Shown here: in pieces, positions 1-8,296 of the stretch | Layout of the letters: each line of letters starts with the position of its first letter | Numbering within the stretch: the stretch's first letter is position 1 | Assembly: GCF_011057975.1 (NCBI RefSeq) | Contig: NZ_CP049109.1 | Coordinates: 1,953,001 to 2,017,000 of the forward strand | Direction of reading: 5' to 3' | Source of the DNA: Sphingosinithalassobacter tenebrarum | GTDB taxonomy: Bacteria > Pseudomonadota > Alphaproteobacteria > Sphingomonadales > Sphingomonadaceae | DNA length: 64,000 nt | Notes under the pieces: model-generated | Database searches by the model: none | Seen by the model: the letters and a program-made list of their open reading frames with translations, nothing else | Told to the model about the DNA's origin: nothing | Position numbers and translations under genes: made by a program

Positions 1-871
1 TGCCGTCATTGGCGGCGCCGCGCGCGGCCAGCAGCAGCACTTCATACCATTCTTCGACATCGCCAGGCAGCGCGGTCAGCCGATGCGGCTCGGCGAGATA
101 GGAACGCATCGCCGCGCTCTGGCCGTTGTTGCGCAGCCACATAGCGCGATCGGCCATGAAGCCCGGGTCGCGGCGTTGCGCTGCGGTCACGGCACCGGCC
201 AGTTCGGCGACATTTTCGGCATCGGTGCGGAACGCCAACCGCGCGGCGAACAGGGCGCGCTTTTCGGGGGAAACGAGATTGGAAAGCCGTGCGGCGGCAC
301 TGGTCGCGCCGTTCCACAACAGCATGTCCATCCGCGCGTCGTGATCCTCGAACCGCAAGGCCGGGGCGAAGCGCGCCAGCAACGCGCTCTCATCCGTCTC
401 GCGCAAGCTGCCGGTACGCCATGCAAGTCGCGCCTGTTCGTTGGCGCGTTCGACCTCGCCGGAAACCGCCAGCGCTTCGGCGAAGCGAAGATGGCCGGCC
501 GCAGTCAGAGGCGCGAAGTGCTCGAAGAAGCGAACGGTGAGACCCGGATTGGCGGCGCCCGACTCGAGCACTGTCTCGGCGGCAGCGCGGCGGCTGGTCT
601 CGCCCGGCCAGCCCGGATGGAGGAGCAGAAAGCCGGCATATTCGGCGAACGGATAATCGTCCGATTGCTGCAGCCTTTTCCATTCTACGAGCGCATCGGC
701 CAGGCTGTTCGACTGGATATAGGCAGGCGCTTCGCCCGGCACGCCGCTTTCGAGCTGCGCGCGATACCAATGGACCTGCTCCTGGGTAAGCTGCGACGTC
801 GCGGCAACCCCCGAAACACTCGCGACCAGAAGCGCGTTCTTGAGCAATGAAGCCAGCATGCTGGACATCAT
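1..871 (-). CDS. slt: Soluble lytic murein transglycosylase, N-terminal part (runs off left edge)
   Basis: The frame is open from an ATG-ATG pair at 871/868 to the window edge, giving about 290 residues. They start with a signal-like segment (residues 1-25, ending near VAATS). An alpha-helical, Ala/Leu/Arg-rich region follows, with pieces such as WYRAQLESG, FAEYAGFLLLHPGWPGE and AAQRRDPGFMADRAMWLRNNG. This resembles the superhelical U/L domain of Slt70-type enzymes, which cut the MurNAc-GlcNAc bond of peptidoglycan in the periplasm and leave 1,6-anhydroMurNAc ends. The catalytic C-terminal SLT domain would lie outside the window, so the enzyme class is inferred from the N-terminal part. The gene is divergent from dapA, with 57 bases between the starts. 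Confidence 0.75.
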   Translation of the reverse strand, partial: MMSSMLASLLKNALLVASVSGVAATSQLTQEQVHWYRAQLESGVPGEAPAYIQSNSLADALVEWKRLQQSDDYPFAEYAGFLLLHPGWPGETSRRAAAETVLESGAANPGLTVRFFEHFAPLTAAGHLRFAEALAVSGEVERANEQARLAWRTGSLRETDESALLARFAPALRFEDHDARMDMLLWNGATSAAARLSNLVSPEKRALFAARLAFRTDAENVAELAGAVTAAQRRDPGFMADRAMWLRNNGQSAAMRSYLAEPHRLTALPGDVEEWYEVLLLAARGAANDG

Positions 872-928
872 ACGGAATCGCGGACTATCTGCCACCCCAG
901 AATTTACCGGACGGGAGCAATTCGGAAC

Positions 929-1810
929 GTGTTTTCAGGGTCGATACCAGCGCTGGTCACGCCGTTTCGCAACGGCTATTTCGCCGAAAGCGATTTTCGT
1001 GCGCTGGTCGATCGCCAGATAGAGCAGGGGTCCTCGGCGCTGGTGCCGTGCGGCACCACCGGCGAAGCTGCGACCATGTCCGCCGAAGAGCATTTTCACG
1101 TGGTCAAGGTCTGCGTCGAGCAGGCAAAGGGCCGCGTTCCGGTGATCGCGGGAGCGGGATCGAACGACACGGCAGTGGCAAGCGCCAATGTCCGCGCCGC
1201 AAAGGAGGCTGGCGCCGACGCCGCGCTGATGGTGCCGCCCTATTATAATCGCCCGAGCCAGGAAGGCATCTTCCGGCATTTCGAGGCTGTGGCGCAGTCG
1301 GCCGAAATCCCGATCGTGCTGTACAATGTCCCTGGGCGTACCGTCACCGATATTCAGCCCGTGACGATGGCACGGATCGTTACGGCGTTTCCCAAGGTCT
1401 TTGTCGGCGTGAAGGACGCAACCGGCATTCTTGGACGCGTCAGCGAACAGCGCGCCGGTTGCGGGCCGGATTTCTGCCAGTTGTCGGGCAATGACGAAAC
1501 CGCGCTCGCGTTCAATGCGATGGGCGGCGTCGGCTGCATCTCGGTGACCGCCAATGTCGCGCCGAAGTTGTGCGCCGAGTTTCAGGCAGCCTGCGCGGCC
1601 GGCGATTATGCCAGGGCGCTGACATATCAGGACCGGCTCTATGCGCTGCACGTCGCGATGTTCACCGATGCGTCGCCGGGGCCGATCAAATATGCGATGT
1701 CGCGCGTGATCGACGGCTTCCCGGCCGAACTGCGCCTGCCGATGACCGAGCCGAGCGATGCGAGCAAGGCGGCGGTCGATGCCGCGCTGAAGGCGGCGGG
1801 CCTGCTCTAG
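929..1810 (+). CDS. dapA: 4-hydroxy-tetrahydrodipicolinate synthase
   Basis: DapA condenses pyruvate with aspartate semialdehyde, the first committed step of the diaminopimelate/lysine branch. The 293-residue product has the expected length and family motifs: an SIPALVTPF start, GTTGE near residues 42-46, YNVPGRT with the catalytic Tyr132, and the Schiff-base lysine Lys162 in VGVKDATG. The start is a GTG at 929, chosen because the family N-terminus begins MFSGSIPALVTPF; a GGGAG lies upstream. Its substrate is made by Asd, which is also encoded in this window. The stop overlaps the stop of the convergent gene in the shared palindrome CTAG at 1807-1810. Confidence 0.97.
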   Translation: MFSGSIPALVTPFRNGYFAESDFRALVDRQIEQGSSALVPCGTTGEAATMSAEEHFHVVKVCVEQAKGRVPVIAGAGSNDTAVASANVRAAKEAGADAALMVPPYYNRPSQEGIFRHFEAVAQSAEIPIVLYNVPGRTVTDIQPVTMARIVTAFPKVFVGVKDATGILGRVSEQRAGCGPDFCQLSGNDETALAFNAMGGVGCISVTANVAPKLCAEFQAACAAGDYARALTYQDRLYALHVAMFTDASPGPIKYAMSRVIDGFPAELRLPMTEPSDASKAAVDAALKAAGLL

Positions 1811-2118
1811 CCCGCAGCGGCTCGCCTTCGCGCGGGGCGCTCCGTGCCGCCCTTGCCGGTATTTCGGCGCAGCCGCGATTCGGCGTCGTGCCGCGTTTCG
1901 CGCCGTTCTTCGCGTCGTTCATATATGGTCTTCAGCCCGCGGCCGATCGCGCCGATCAGCATCAGCGAGGAGCCGCCAATATACAGATAGCCGGCAAGAA
2001 TCTTGTCGCTGATGAAACTGGGATGGGAAAGAACCGCGCCCGAAACGAACATCAAATTCCCCATCAGCCCGATCACGATATGCACATAGGGAAATTTGCG
2101 CGTCAGGGTTTCGAGCAC
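1807..2118 (-). CDS. YrhK-like small membrane protein (copy 1)
   Basis: This 103-residue protein has two predicted membrane helices (IVIGLMGNLMFVSGAVL and LAGYLYIGGSSLMLIGAIG) followed by a long basic, Arg/Glu-rich tail. The start is set at GTG 2118 because AAGGAGG sits five bases before it and because the N-terminus VLETLTRKFPYVHI then aligns with [14 protein letters not shown] of the next gene upstream on this strand. The two helices with short flanks resemble YrhK-domain proteins, whose function is unknown. The two genes are tandem paralogues, 91 bases apart. This copy has a C-terminal extension of about 25 residues that the other lacks. Confidence 0.75.
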   Translation of the reverse strand: MLETLTRKFPYVHIVIGLMGNLMFVSGAVLSHPSFISDKILAGYLYIGGSSLMLIGAIGRGLKTIYERREERRETRHDAESRLRRNTGKGGTERPARRRAAAG

Positions 2119-2123
2119 CGGTA

Positions 2124-2130
2124 CCTCCTT
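2124..2130 (-). promoter_or_regulatory. Strong ribosome binding site fixing the GTG start of YrhK-like copy 1
   Basis: On the minus strand AAGGAGG (2130 to 2124) is followed by TACCG and then GTG at 2118. This near-perfect Shine-Dalgarno sequence and its 5-base spacing favour the GTG start over the longer open frame that extends upstream. Confidence 0.8.
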
Positions 2131-2209
2131 TGGATTGGGGGCTACCAACTCGGGAGCCGGTGCGAATATCCATCGGTCGTCAAAAGAAACGGACGGTTGC
2201 TCAACTCGT

Positions 2210-2446
2210 TTATCGACCGGCCTTCCTGCGTTTCTTTTCGCGGGTTTCATAAAGCGTCTTGATGCCGTTGCCGACGGCACCAAGCAGCATCAGCGCCGAT
2301 CCGATGACGAACAGCCAGACCCCGATGGTCTTATATTCCTCGAACTGTTTGAAAAACAGGATCGAGCCGGCGAAAAACATGGCGTTCCCCAGCAGGCCCG
2401 ATGTGATGTGGATATAGGGATATTCGCGCGTCAGCGTTTGCAGCAT
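2210..2446 (-). CDS. YrhK-like small membrane protein (copy 2)
   Basis: This 78-residue protein has two hydrophobic helices ([16 protein letters not shown] and [19 protein letters not shown]) and a short basic tail ending [10 protein letters not shown]. It is a close relative of the neighbouring 103-residue protein: the motif order LTRxxPYxHI, GLxGNxMFxxG, LMLxGAxGxGxKTxYExRE is shared. The ATG at 2446 has GAGGGG a few bases upstream. The relationship points to a YrhK-type membrane protein of unknown role. It probably forms one transcription unit with copy 1 downstream. Confidence 0.75.
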   Translation of the reverse strand: MLQTLTREYPYIHITSGLLGNAMFFAGSILFFKQFEEYKTIGVWLFVIGSALMLLGAVGNGIKTLYETREKKRRKAGR

Positions 2447-2567
2447 GGTTTCCCCTCGGATTCCGTTCATCCGCGTAACGAATGAGGCGGACAAGCTATC
2501 CCGGATGCCTCGACATCGGCCGTGGCGCTTTCATTTCGCACCGACTGTCCCTACATGCGCTCGCCTT

Positions 2568-3047
2568 ATGGCCCGTCCACGTCCCCCTGCCGAAAAGTCG
2601 AAGACCGTCGCGGAGAATCGGCGCGCGCGCTTCGATTATTTCATCGTCGACAGCTATGAAGCCGGGATCGCGCTGCGCGGCACCGAAGTGAAGTCGCTGC
2701 GCTTCGGCGAAGGATCGATCGCCGAAAGCTATGCCGAAGTGAAGGACGGCGAGGTCTGGCTGGTCAATTCGAACATCCCCGAATTCAGCCACGGCAATCG
2801 CTTCAATCACGAGCCCAAGCGGCCGCGCAAGCTGCTGCTCCACGAACGCGAGATCAACAAGCTGCACGGCGCGGTGAACCGCGAGGGCATGACGCTGGTG
2901 CCGCTTTCCATCTATTTCAACGGTCGCGGCCGGGCCAAGGTCGAACTGGCGCTCGCCAAGGGCAAGAAGGCCCATGACAAGCGCGATACGATCAAGGAGC
3001 GCGACTGGAAGCGCGAACAGGGCAGGCTGCTGCGCGATCGGGGCTGA
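2568..3047 (+). CDS. smpB: SsrA-binding protein SmpB
   Basis: SmpB binds tmRNA and delivers it to stalled ribosomes for trans-translation. The 159-residue product shows family hallmarks: [26 protein letters not shown] near residues 21-46, the [13 protein letters not shown] segment, [12 protein letters not shown], and the basic C-terminal tail [20 protein letters not shown]. The ATG at 2568 is used because the preceding frame has no SmpB character. No Shine-Dalgarno is visible, but TACATG at 2552-2557 could be a -10 element, so the leader may be very short. The ssrA gene is not in the window. Confidence 0.97.
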   Translation: MARPRPPAEKSKTVAENRRARFDYFIVDSYEAGIALRGTEVKSLRFGEGSIAESYAEVKDGEVWLVNSNIPEFSHGNRFNHEPKRPRKLLLHEREINKLHGAVNREGMTLVPLSIYFNGRGRAKVELALAKGKKAHDKRDTIKERDWKREQGRLLRDRG

Positions 3048-3100
3048 GCCCGGCGCGCCGATCGCACCGCCGCTGCGCAGGTGATGATGTATCCCATGCT

Positions 3101-3128
3101 TTGACGGCGCGTGCTGACCGGCTAATAC
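3101..3128 (+). promoter_or_regulatory. Candidate promoter of the M13 peptidase gene
   Basis: TTGACG at 3101-3106 and TAATAC at 3123-3128 are separated by 16 bases, a reasonable -35/-10 pair. The translation start is 30 bases downstream, with GGAG in between. Confidence 0.45.
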
Positions 3129-3157
3129 GCCGCATCACTCGAATTCATGGAGTCCCC

Positions 3158-5245
3158 ATGCGCTTTCCGCTTCTTTCCACCACCACTCTGATCGCGCCGA
3201 TGCTGCTTGCCGGCTGTATGCAAGGCGAGACTCATCCGACGACGGTCTCCGAGCAGACCGAAACCGTGGGTGAGGCCGCCGTTGCTCCCGTCGATCCGGC
3301 AACCGCCCCCGGGCCGCAAATCGGCAGCTTCGGGTTCGATATCGCTGGCATGGATCGTTCGGTCGCGCCGGGCAATGATTTCTACAACTATGCCAACGGC
3401 ACCTGGCTGGCGAACACGGAAATACCCGCCGACAAGTCGAACTACGGCATGTTCAGCGTGCTCGCCGATCTTTCGCGTGAGCGCACGCAGGAGATATTGC
3501 GCGAGGAGGCCGGAACCGGATCGAAGATCGGCACCGCTTACGCCAGCTATCTCGATCAGGACCATATCGATTCGCTCGGCCTCGCGCCGATCCAGCCCTG
3601 GCTCGATCAGATTGCGGGCCTGAGCTCGAAGGCCGGTTATGCCGCGCTCGCCGCCCAGGCTGATCGCAACGGCGTGGGCATTCCGTTCGGCACCTGGGTC
3701 GGGCAGGACGACAAGAATCCCGAGCAATATGCGCTCAACCTGCGCCAGTCGGGCCTCGGCATGCCCGATCGCGACTATTATCTTTCGGACGATCCCAAGC
3801 TGGCCGAGACCCGGGCCAAATATCTCGCGCATCTGACGAATGTGCTGACGCTTGCTGGTGAGGCCAATGCGGCCGAGCGCGCTCAGGCGATCGTCGATTT
3901 CGAAACCGGAATCGCGCAGGCCCACTGGACGCGGGTCGAAAGCCGCGACGCCGACAAGACCTATAACAAGATGACCGTCGCCGAACTGAGCGGCATGGCG
4001 CCTGGCTTCGATTTCGCGAGCTATTTCCAGGGAATCGGCGCCGATGTCGACAGCGTGATCGTTGCGCAGCCGAGCGCGGTGAAGGGGATTGCCGATCTGA
4101 TCCGCACGACGCCGCTCGCCGTACTTAAGGACCAGCTGCTCGTGCGTTCGCTCGACGGTTTTGCCGACGTGCTGCCCAGCAGCTTCGACCAGGAGCACTT
4201 CGCCTTCTACGGCACGGCGCTTTCGGGTACGCCCGAACAGGAAGCGCGGTGGAAGCGCGCGGTCGATTTCACCACCGGCGCGTTGGCAGATGATGTCAGC
4301 CAGATCTACGTCGCCAGATACTTCCCGCCCGAAGCCAAGGCGGCGGCCGACGAACTGGTGCGCAACGTCATCGCCGCGATGGATCGCCGCATTGACGAGC
4401 TCGACTGGATGGCGCCCGAAACCAAGGCGAAGGCGCATGAAAAGCTCGCCGCCTTCACGCCAAAGATCGGCTATCCCGACCGCTGGCGCGACTATTCGGA
4501 CCTCGACATCGTTTCGGGTGACGCGTTCGGCAACAATCTGCGCACCAACAATTGGGCGCATGACTATAATGTCGGCCATCTCGGCAAGCCGCTGCAGCGT
4601 TGGGAATGGGGCATGACGCCGATGACGGTGAATGCCTATGCCAATTTCGGCATGGTCGAAATCGTCTTCCCGGCAGCGATCCTGCAGCCGCCTTTCTTCG
4701 ATCCGAACGCCGACCCTGCGGTCAATTATGGCGGCATCGGCGCGGTGATCGGCCATGAATTGAGCCATCATTTCGACGATCAGGGCGCCAAATACGACGC
4801 CGAAGGCCGTCTGACCCAATGGTGGACCGATGCCGACACCGAAGCGTTTAAGGCGCGGACGCAGGCGCTGGTCGCGCAATATGATCAGTATGAACCGCTT
4901 GAGGGCATGAACGTCCAGGGCGCTTTGACGCTCGGCGAGAATGTCGCCGACCTGGCCGGTCTCACGGTCGCCTATGACGCCTATCGCGCGTCTCTGGGGG
5001 GCGAGCCGGCGCCGGTACTTGACGGTTTCTCTGGCGACCAGCGCTTCTATCTCGGCTGGGCGCAGGTGTGGCGCCGCAACTATCGCGAGGCCAATCTGCG
5101 CCAGCGGCTGCTCACCGATCCGCACTCGCCCTCGCAGCAGCGCGCCTGGGTCGTGCGCAATCTCGATCCTTGGTATTCGGCCTTCGCGCCCGAGCCCTCG
5201 CAGAAGCTGTTCCTTACGCCGGAACAGCGCGTGAAGATCTGGTGA
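3158..5245 (+). CDS. M13 family metallopeptidase, lipoprotein (neprilysin/PepO-like)
   Basis: This is a zinc endopeptidase of the neprilysin family that cleaves oligopeptides outside the cytoplasm. The 695-residue product starts with a lipoprotein signal (hydrophobic stretch ending MLLAGC), so it is probably lipid-anchored in the envelope. The N-terminal half contains the M13 segment MDRSVAPGNDFYNYANGTW. The catalytic half contains HELSH at residues 533-537 (zinc ligands and catalytic Glu) and ENVADLAG starting at Glu594 (third ligand). The tail ENLRQ-like region and SP-QQRAW-VRN-D-WY-AF agree with the family. ATG 3158 is preferred because GGAG lies just upstream and the lipobox is then at the right distance. 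Confidence 0.93.
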   Translation: MRFPLLSTTTLIAPMLLAGCMQGETHPTTVSEQTETVGEAAVAPVDPATAPGPQIGSFGFDIAGMDRSVAPGNDFYNYANGTWLANTEIPADKSNYGMFSVLADLSRERTQEILREEAGTGSKIGTAYASYLDQDHIDSLGLAPIQPWLDQIAGLSSKAGYAALAAQADRNGVGIPFGTWVGQDDKNPEQYALNLRQSGLGMPDRDYYLSDDPKLAETRAKYLAHLTNVLTLAGEANAAERAQAIVDFETGIAQAHWTRVESRDADKTYNKMTVAELSGMAPGFDFASYFQGIGADVDSVIVAQPSAVKGIADLIRTTPLAVLKDQLLVRSLDGFADVLPSSFDQEHFAFYGTALSGTPEQEARWKRAVDFTTGALADDVSQIYVARYFPPEAKAAADELVRNVIAAMDRRIDELDWMAPETKAKAHEKLAAFTPKIGYPDRWRDYSDLDIVSGDAFGNNLRTNNWAHDYNVGHLGKPLQRWEWGMTPMTVNAYANFGMVEIVFPAAILQPPFFDPNADPAVNYGGIGAVIGHELSHHFDDQGAKYDAEGRLTQWWTDADTEAFKARTQALVAQYDQYEPLEGMNVQGALTLGENVADLAGLTVAYDAYRASLGGEPAPVLDGFSGDQRFYLGWAQVWRRNYREANLRQRLLTDPHSPSQQRAWVVRNLDPWYSAFAPEPSQKLFLTPEQRVKIW

Positions 5246-5264
5246 TCGCGCCGGAATGAACTGG

Positions 5265-5299
5265 AAATGCCCGCCGGAGAGCGTTCCGGCGGGCATTTT
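5265..5299 (+). terminator. Rho-independent terminator after the M13 peptidase gene
   Basis: A 14-bp perfect stem (AAATGCCCGCCGGA pairing with TCCGGCGGGCATTT) with a short GAGCGT-type loop is followed by T-rich sequence. It lies 20 bases after the peptidase stop codon. Confidence 0.85.
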
Positions 5300-5334
5300 G
5301 CTGTTTGAGGAACAGGCAGTTCACTTCTTCTTTT

Positions 5335-5424
5335 GTCACCCTGAACTCGTTTCAGGGTCCACCGTGCCGCAAAAACCGTCCTCACCTATTGCAGGGTGGA
5401 TGCTGAACAAGTTTAGCATGACGA
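5335..5424. repeat. REPIN-like repeat, family A, copy 1
   Basis: The left arm at 5335-5363 begins GTCACCCTGAAC and ends TTTCAGGGTCCACC. The right arm at 5394-5424 is an imperfect inverted copy of it (GGTGGATGCTGAAC...GCATGACGA). Each arm can itself fold as a small hairpin. About 30 unrelated bases separate the arms. The same arrangement recurs at 43434-43525. Confidence 0.8.
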
Positions 5425-5510
5425 GTGCTGGCGTATGCAGCAGTCACCACAAATTGAGCGACCAACCGCCAACTACTTGACCCGCGCATGGACCCGGCAC
5501 AGGACGGGGC

Positions 5511-7901
5511 ATGGCTACGCTTCCGCTTTCATCCCCGGGAAAACGCACGCGTTCGGTAATGCCGCTGCTCGCGGCGGGGCTGACGGGATTCGTCGCGACG
5601 GGCATGGTGTTGATCACGCTGGGGGATCGGGCGCTGGCGGTGGGTTTTCTCGCTGCGACGCTGCTGATGGCGGGCGGGCTTATCGCCGCGCGCCGGATGT
5701 TCGGAGCGCCGGAAGCGCAGGCGCCGGTCATCGACTGGTCGGTGGCGCACGCGCTTGCCGCCGCCAGCGAAGATGCGCTGGCGGTCACCGATCGCGCGGG
5801 ACGGCTGGTTTGCGCGAACGAACGCTATGCCGCGCTGTTCGACGGCTATCCCACGCCGCCCGGGCTGCCGGTAGGCGAGGCGGCGGCACAGGCGCTCAAT
5901 CTTGCCGGCCGAGCCGCCTGGCGCGACGGGGAGGGCCGCAGCGACGCGATTGACGTTTCCGGCGCTCCGGTCACTGCTCAGGTCGCGCGCGTCGGGGAAG
6001 ACATGCTGGTGTGGCGGTTCGTCGGCGTGCAGGCGCTCGACCTTGCACGAACCGTCCAGACGCTCATCGGCAGCCAGACCGGAGACCGGCTCGGCAGCGC
6101 GGGGATCATGGCGGCGCTGATCACGCCCGAGGGGCGCGTACGATCGGCAAACCGGGTGCTGCGCGCGCGCGCGATGGGGCGCGAGGATGCCGCGATCGAA
6201 GGCCGCGATTTCACGCGCTTCCTGATCACCGACAGCGCCGGTCAGGTGCGGTTCGAGCGCGAAGGGATGGGCGGAACGCCGCTGCGGGTGCTGCAGATTC
6301 CGTTCCTTGATGCCGAGGACGCGCCGATGCTCGTCGCGCTGCTCGACGAGGAGACCGGGGCAGTGAATGTGCCCGCGATCGGGGGCAGCGCTTCGGCGCA
6401 TGTCCGCTCGCTGATCTCGCTCCTCCCGCTCGGCATGGCGCTGGTCGATCGCGACGGGCGGTTCGTGCACATGAACGACGCCTTTGTACGGGCGACCCGC
6501 GTCAATGCCGCCGCGCCGCCGCTCTATCCCGGCGATCTGGTGGTGCGCGAGGACAAGTCGGCGCTCGCCGATGCGGTGCGCAAATTCGCCGGCGGCGCGG
6601 CGCATTCGATGGACATGGCGGTGCGGCTGGCCGACTCGCCCGAGGAGCCGGTGGCGATATCGCTCGCCGGCGCGCGGGGGCTCGGCGACGCGGCGGTGCT
6701 GATCAGCCTCAAGGATTCGGGCGAGGAAGGGAAGCTCAAGCGCCAGGTCGCGCAGGCGACCAAGATGCAGGCGGTGGGCCAGCTCGCCGGCGGCGTAGCG
6801 CATGATTTCAACAACATCCTGACCGCGATCATCGGCCATTGCGACCTGATGCTGATGCGGCATTCTCCCGGCGACAGCGACTATGACGATATCCAGCAGA
6901 TCCGCGCCAATTCGAACCGTGCGGCGAGCCTGACGCGGCAACTGCTCGCCTTTTCGCGCCAGCAGACGCTGCGCCCGCAGGTACTCCAGCTCCCCGATGT
7001 GATTTCGGAAGTGTCCAACTTGTTGAAACGCCTGCTCGGCGAAACGGTGAAGCTCGAAGTCAAGCATGGCCGCAATCTTGGACCGGTGCGCGCTGATCCG
7101 GGGCAGCTCGAGCAGGTCGTCGTCAATCTCGCGGTCAATGCGCGCGACGCGATGGTCGCGGCCGATCCGATCGGCGGGGGCACGCTGACCATCGAAACCG
7201 CTGCCGTAACCGCCGCCGATGTCCGCCAAATGGACGAGGACGTGCTGCCGGTCGGCGACTATACCGCGCTGCGCATCTCGGACACCGGCACCGGCATTCC
7301 GCCCGACGTGCTGCCCAAGATCTTCGAACCCTTCTTCACCACCAAGGAAGTCGGGAAGGGGACCGGGCTGGGCCTGTCGACTGTCTATGGGATCATAAAG
7401 CAGTCGGGCGGCTTCATCTTCGCAGAGAGCGAAATGGGGAAGGGGACCGCGTTCACTATCTACCTGCCTGTCCACGCCGCCGCCGAAGCCACCAAGGCAG
7501 CAGCGCCAGTGAAGGAAAAGAGCACCGATACCTGGGGTACCGGCACGATCCTGGTGGTCGAGGACGAGGACATGGTGCGCGCCGTCGCCGAACGCGCCTT
7601 GTCGCGGCAGGGCTATACCGTGCTGACCGCCGAGAACGGGGAGGCCGCGCTCGAACTGCTCGAAGGCTGCGATCGGCCCGACCTGCTCGTTTCCGACGTC
7701 GTCATGCCGATGATGGACGGGCCGACGATGGCGCGGCAGGTGCGCGAGCGCTATCCCGACATCCCGATCCTGTTCATGTCCGGCTATGCCGAGGAGCAGC
7801 TTCGCAAGTCGATCGATCTCGACAATGTCGCGTTTCTGCCCAAACCCTTTTCCGTCCAGCAGCTTGCCGAGGCGGCGCGTGAAACGCTCGCTGCGAAATA
7901 G
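5511..7901 (+). CDS. cckA: Cell-cycle hybrid sensor histidine kinase CckA
   Basis: CckA is the membrane-bound bifunctional kinase/phosphatase that, through the phosphotransferase ChpT, controls CtrA and CpdR in alphaproteobacteria. The 796-residue product has two N-terminal membrane helices (about residues 17-60), two or more PAS-like regions (roughly 75-400), and a HisKA domain with phospho-accepting His431 in GVAHDFNNILTAIIGH. A HATPase domain follows (VVNLAVNARDAM, DTGTGIPPDVLPKIFEPFFTTK, GTGLGLSTVYGI), then a C-terminal receiver domain with phospho-acceptor Asp729 in LLVSDVVMPMMDG. Domain order and the HDFNNIL motif fit CckA well. The next two genes follow in the same direction at short spacing (38 and 3 bases). 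ATG 5511 follows AGGACGGGG. Other His-kinase/receiver hybrids share this layout, but the motif set is typical of CckA. Confidence 0.88.
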   Translation: MATLPLSSPGKRTRSVMPLLAAGLTGFVATGMVLITLGDRALAVGFLAATLLMAGGLIAARRMFGAPEAQAPVIDWSVAHALAAASEDALAVTDRAGRLVCANERYAALFDGYPTPPGLPVGEAAAQALNLAGRAAWRDGEGRSDAIDVSGAPVTAQVARVGEDMLVWRFVGVQALDLARTVQTLIGSQTGDRLGSAGIMAALITPEGRVRSANRVLRARAMGREDAAIEGRDFTRFLITDSAGQVRFEREGMGGTPLRVLQIPFLDAEDAPMLVALLDEETGAVNVPAIGGSASAHVRSLISLLPLGMALVDRDGRFVHMNDAFVRATRVNAAAPPLYPGDLVVREDKSALADAVRKFAGGAAHSMDMAVRLADSPEEPVAISLAGARGLGDAAVLISLKDSGEEGKLKRQVAQATKMQAVGQLAGGVAHDFNNILTAIIGHCDLMLMRHSPGDSDYDDIQQIRANSNRAASLTRQLLAFSRQQTLRPQVLQLPDVISEVSNLLKRLLGETVKLEVKHGRNLGPVRADPGQLEQVVVNLAVNARDAMVAADPIGGGTLTIETAAVTAADVRQMDEDVLPVGDYTALRISDTGTGIPPDVLPKIFEPFFTTKEVGKGTGLGLSTVYGIIKQSGGFIFAESEMGKGTAFTIYLPVHAAAEATKAAAPVKEKSTDTWGTGTILVVEDEDMVRAVAERALSRQGYTVLTAENGEAALELLEGCDRPDLLVSDVVMPMMDGPTMARQVRERYPDIPILFMSGYAEEQLRKSIDLDNVAFLPKPFSVQQLAEAARETLAAK

Positions 7902-7939
7902 CTTGGCCTGTCGGAGAAATTCCGCCATCTGAGAGGCCT

Positions 7940-8293
7940 ATGGCCAGTCCCAGTAATATATTGATCGTCGAAGATGAGCCGCTGATCGCAATGATGCTCG
8001 AGGATTTTCTCGAGATACTCGAGCGCAGCGTCGCTGGAACCGCCGATAGCTGCGAAGGCGCGCTGGCGCGGATCGGGCAAGGCGGTGTCGATGCGGTCAT
8101 CCTGGACGTGAATCTGCGCGGGGGCGAGACGAGCTGGCCTGTCGCCGACGCGCTTTCCGAAAAGGGGATACCCTTCGTGCTGGCGACGGGCGGATCGGAT
8201 GACGGCATCGCCGATGCGCACAAGGGACGCCCGGTGCTGCAGAAGCCCTTTACGCTGGAAGCTGTCGAAACCGCGCTCGAAGCGCTCGACTGA
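7940..8293 (+). CDS. Single-domain response regulator
   Basis: The 117-residue protein is a receiver domain only, with no output domain. The acidic pocket is in ILIVEDEPL, the phospho-acceptor is Asp56 in AVILDVNLRGGE, and the conserved Lys lies in VLQKPFTLEAVE. Such proteins act as phosphate shuttles or protein-protein switches. It sits 38 bases after the CckA gene, so it could receive phosphate from a His-Asp system, but the sequence does not show which. It does not look like CpdR, whose phospho-acceptor site is normally of the TDIVMPGMDG type. Confidence 0.88.
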   Translation: MASPSNILIVEDEPLIAMMLEDFLEILERSVAGTADSCEGALARIGQGGVDAVILDVNLRGGETSWPVADALSEKGIPFVLATGGSDDGIADAHKGRPVLQKPFTLEAVETALEALD

Positions 8294-8296
8294 CCG

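Noticed and set aside
83-850. Plus-strand frame at the left edge
   Set aside because: The opposite strand encodes a lytic transglycosylase-type protein with a signal peptide and a good start; the plus frame has no features.
3122-5296. Long open frame on the minus strand opposite the M13 peptidase gene
   Set aside because: It mirrors the real gene codon by codon, is rich in Arg/His/Ala/Gly and has no domain, signal or membrane pattern. This is common in GC-rich DNA.
5529-7928. Long open frame opposite cckA
   Set aside because: Same signs as above: shadow of a strong coding gene, with no recognisable protein features.
7940-8293. Assignment of the single-domain receiver as CpdR
   Set aside because: The phospho-acceptor context is VILDVNLRGGE rather than the TDIVMPGMDG type of CpdR, so the name is not used.
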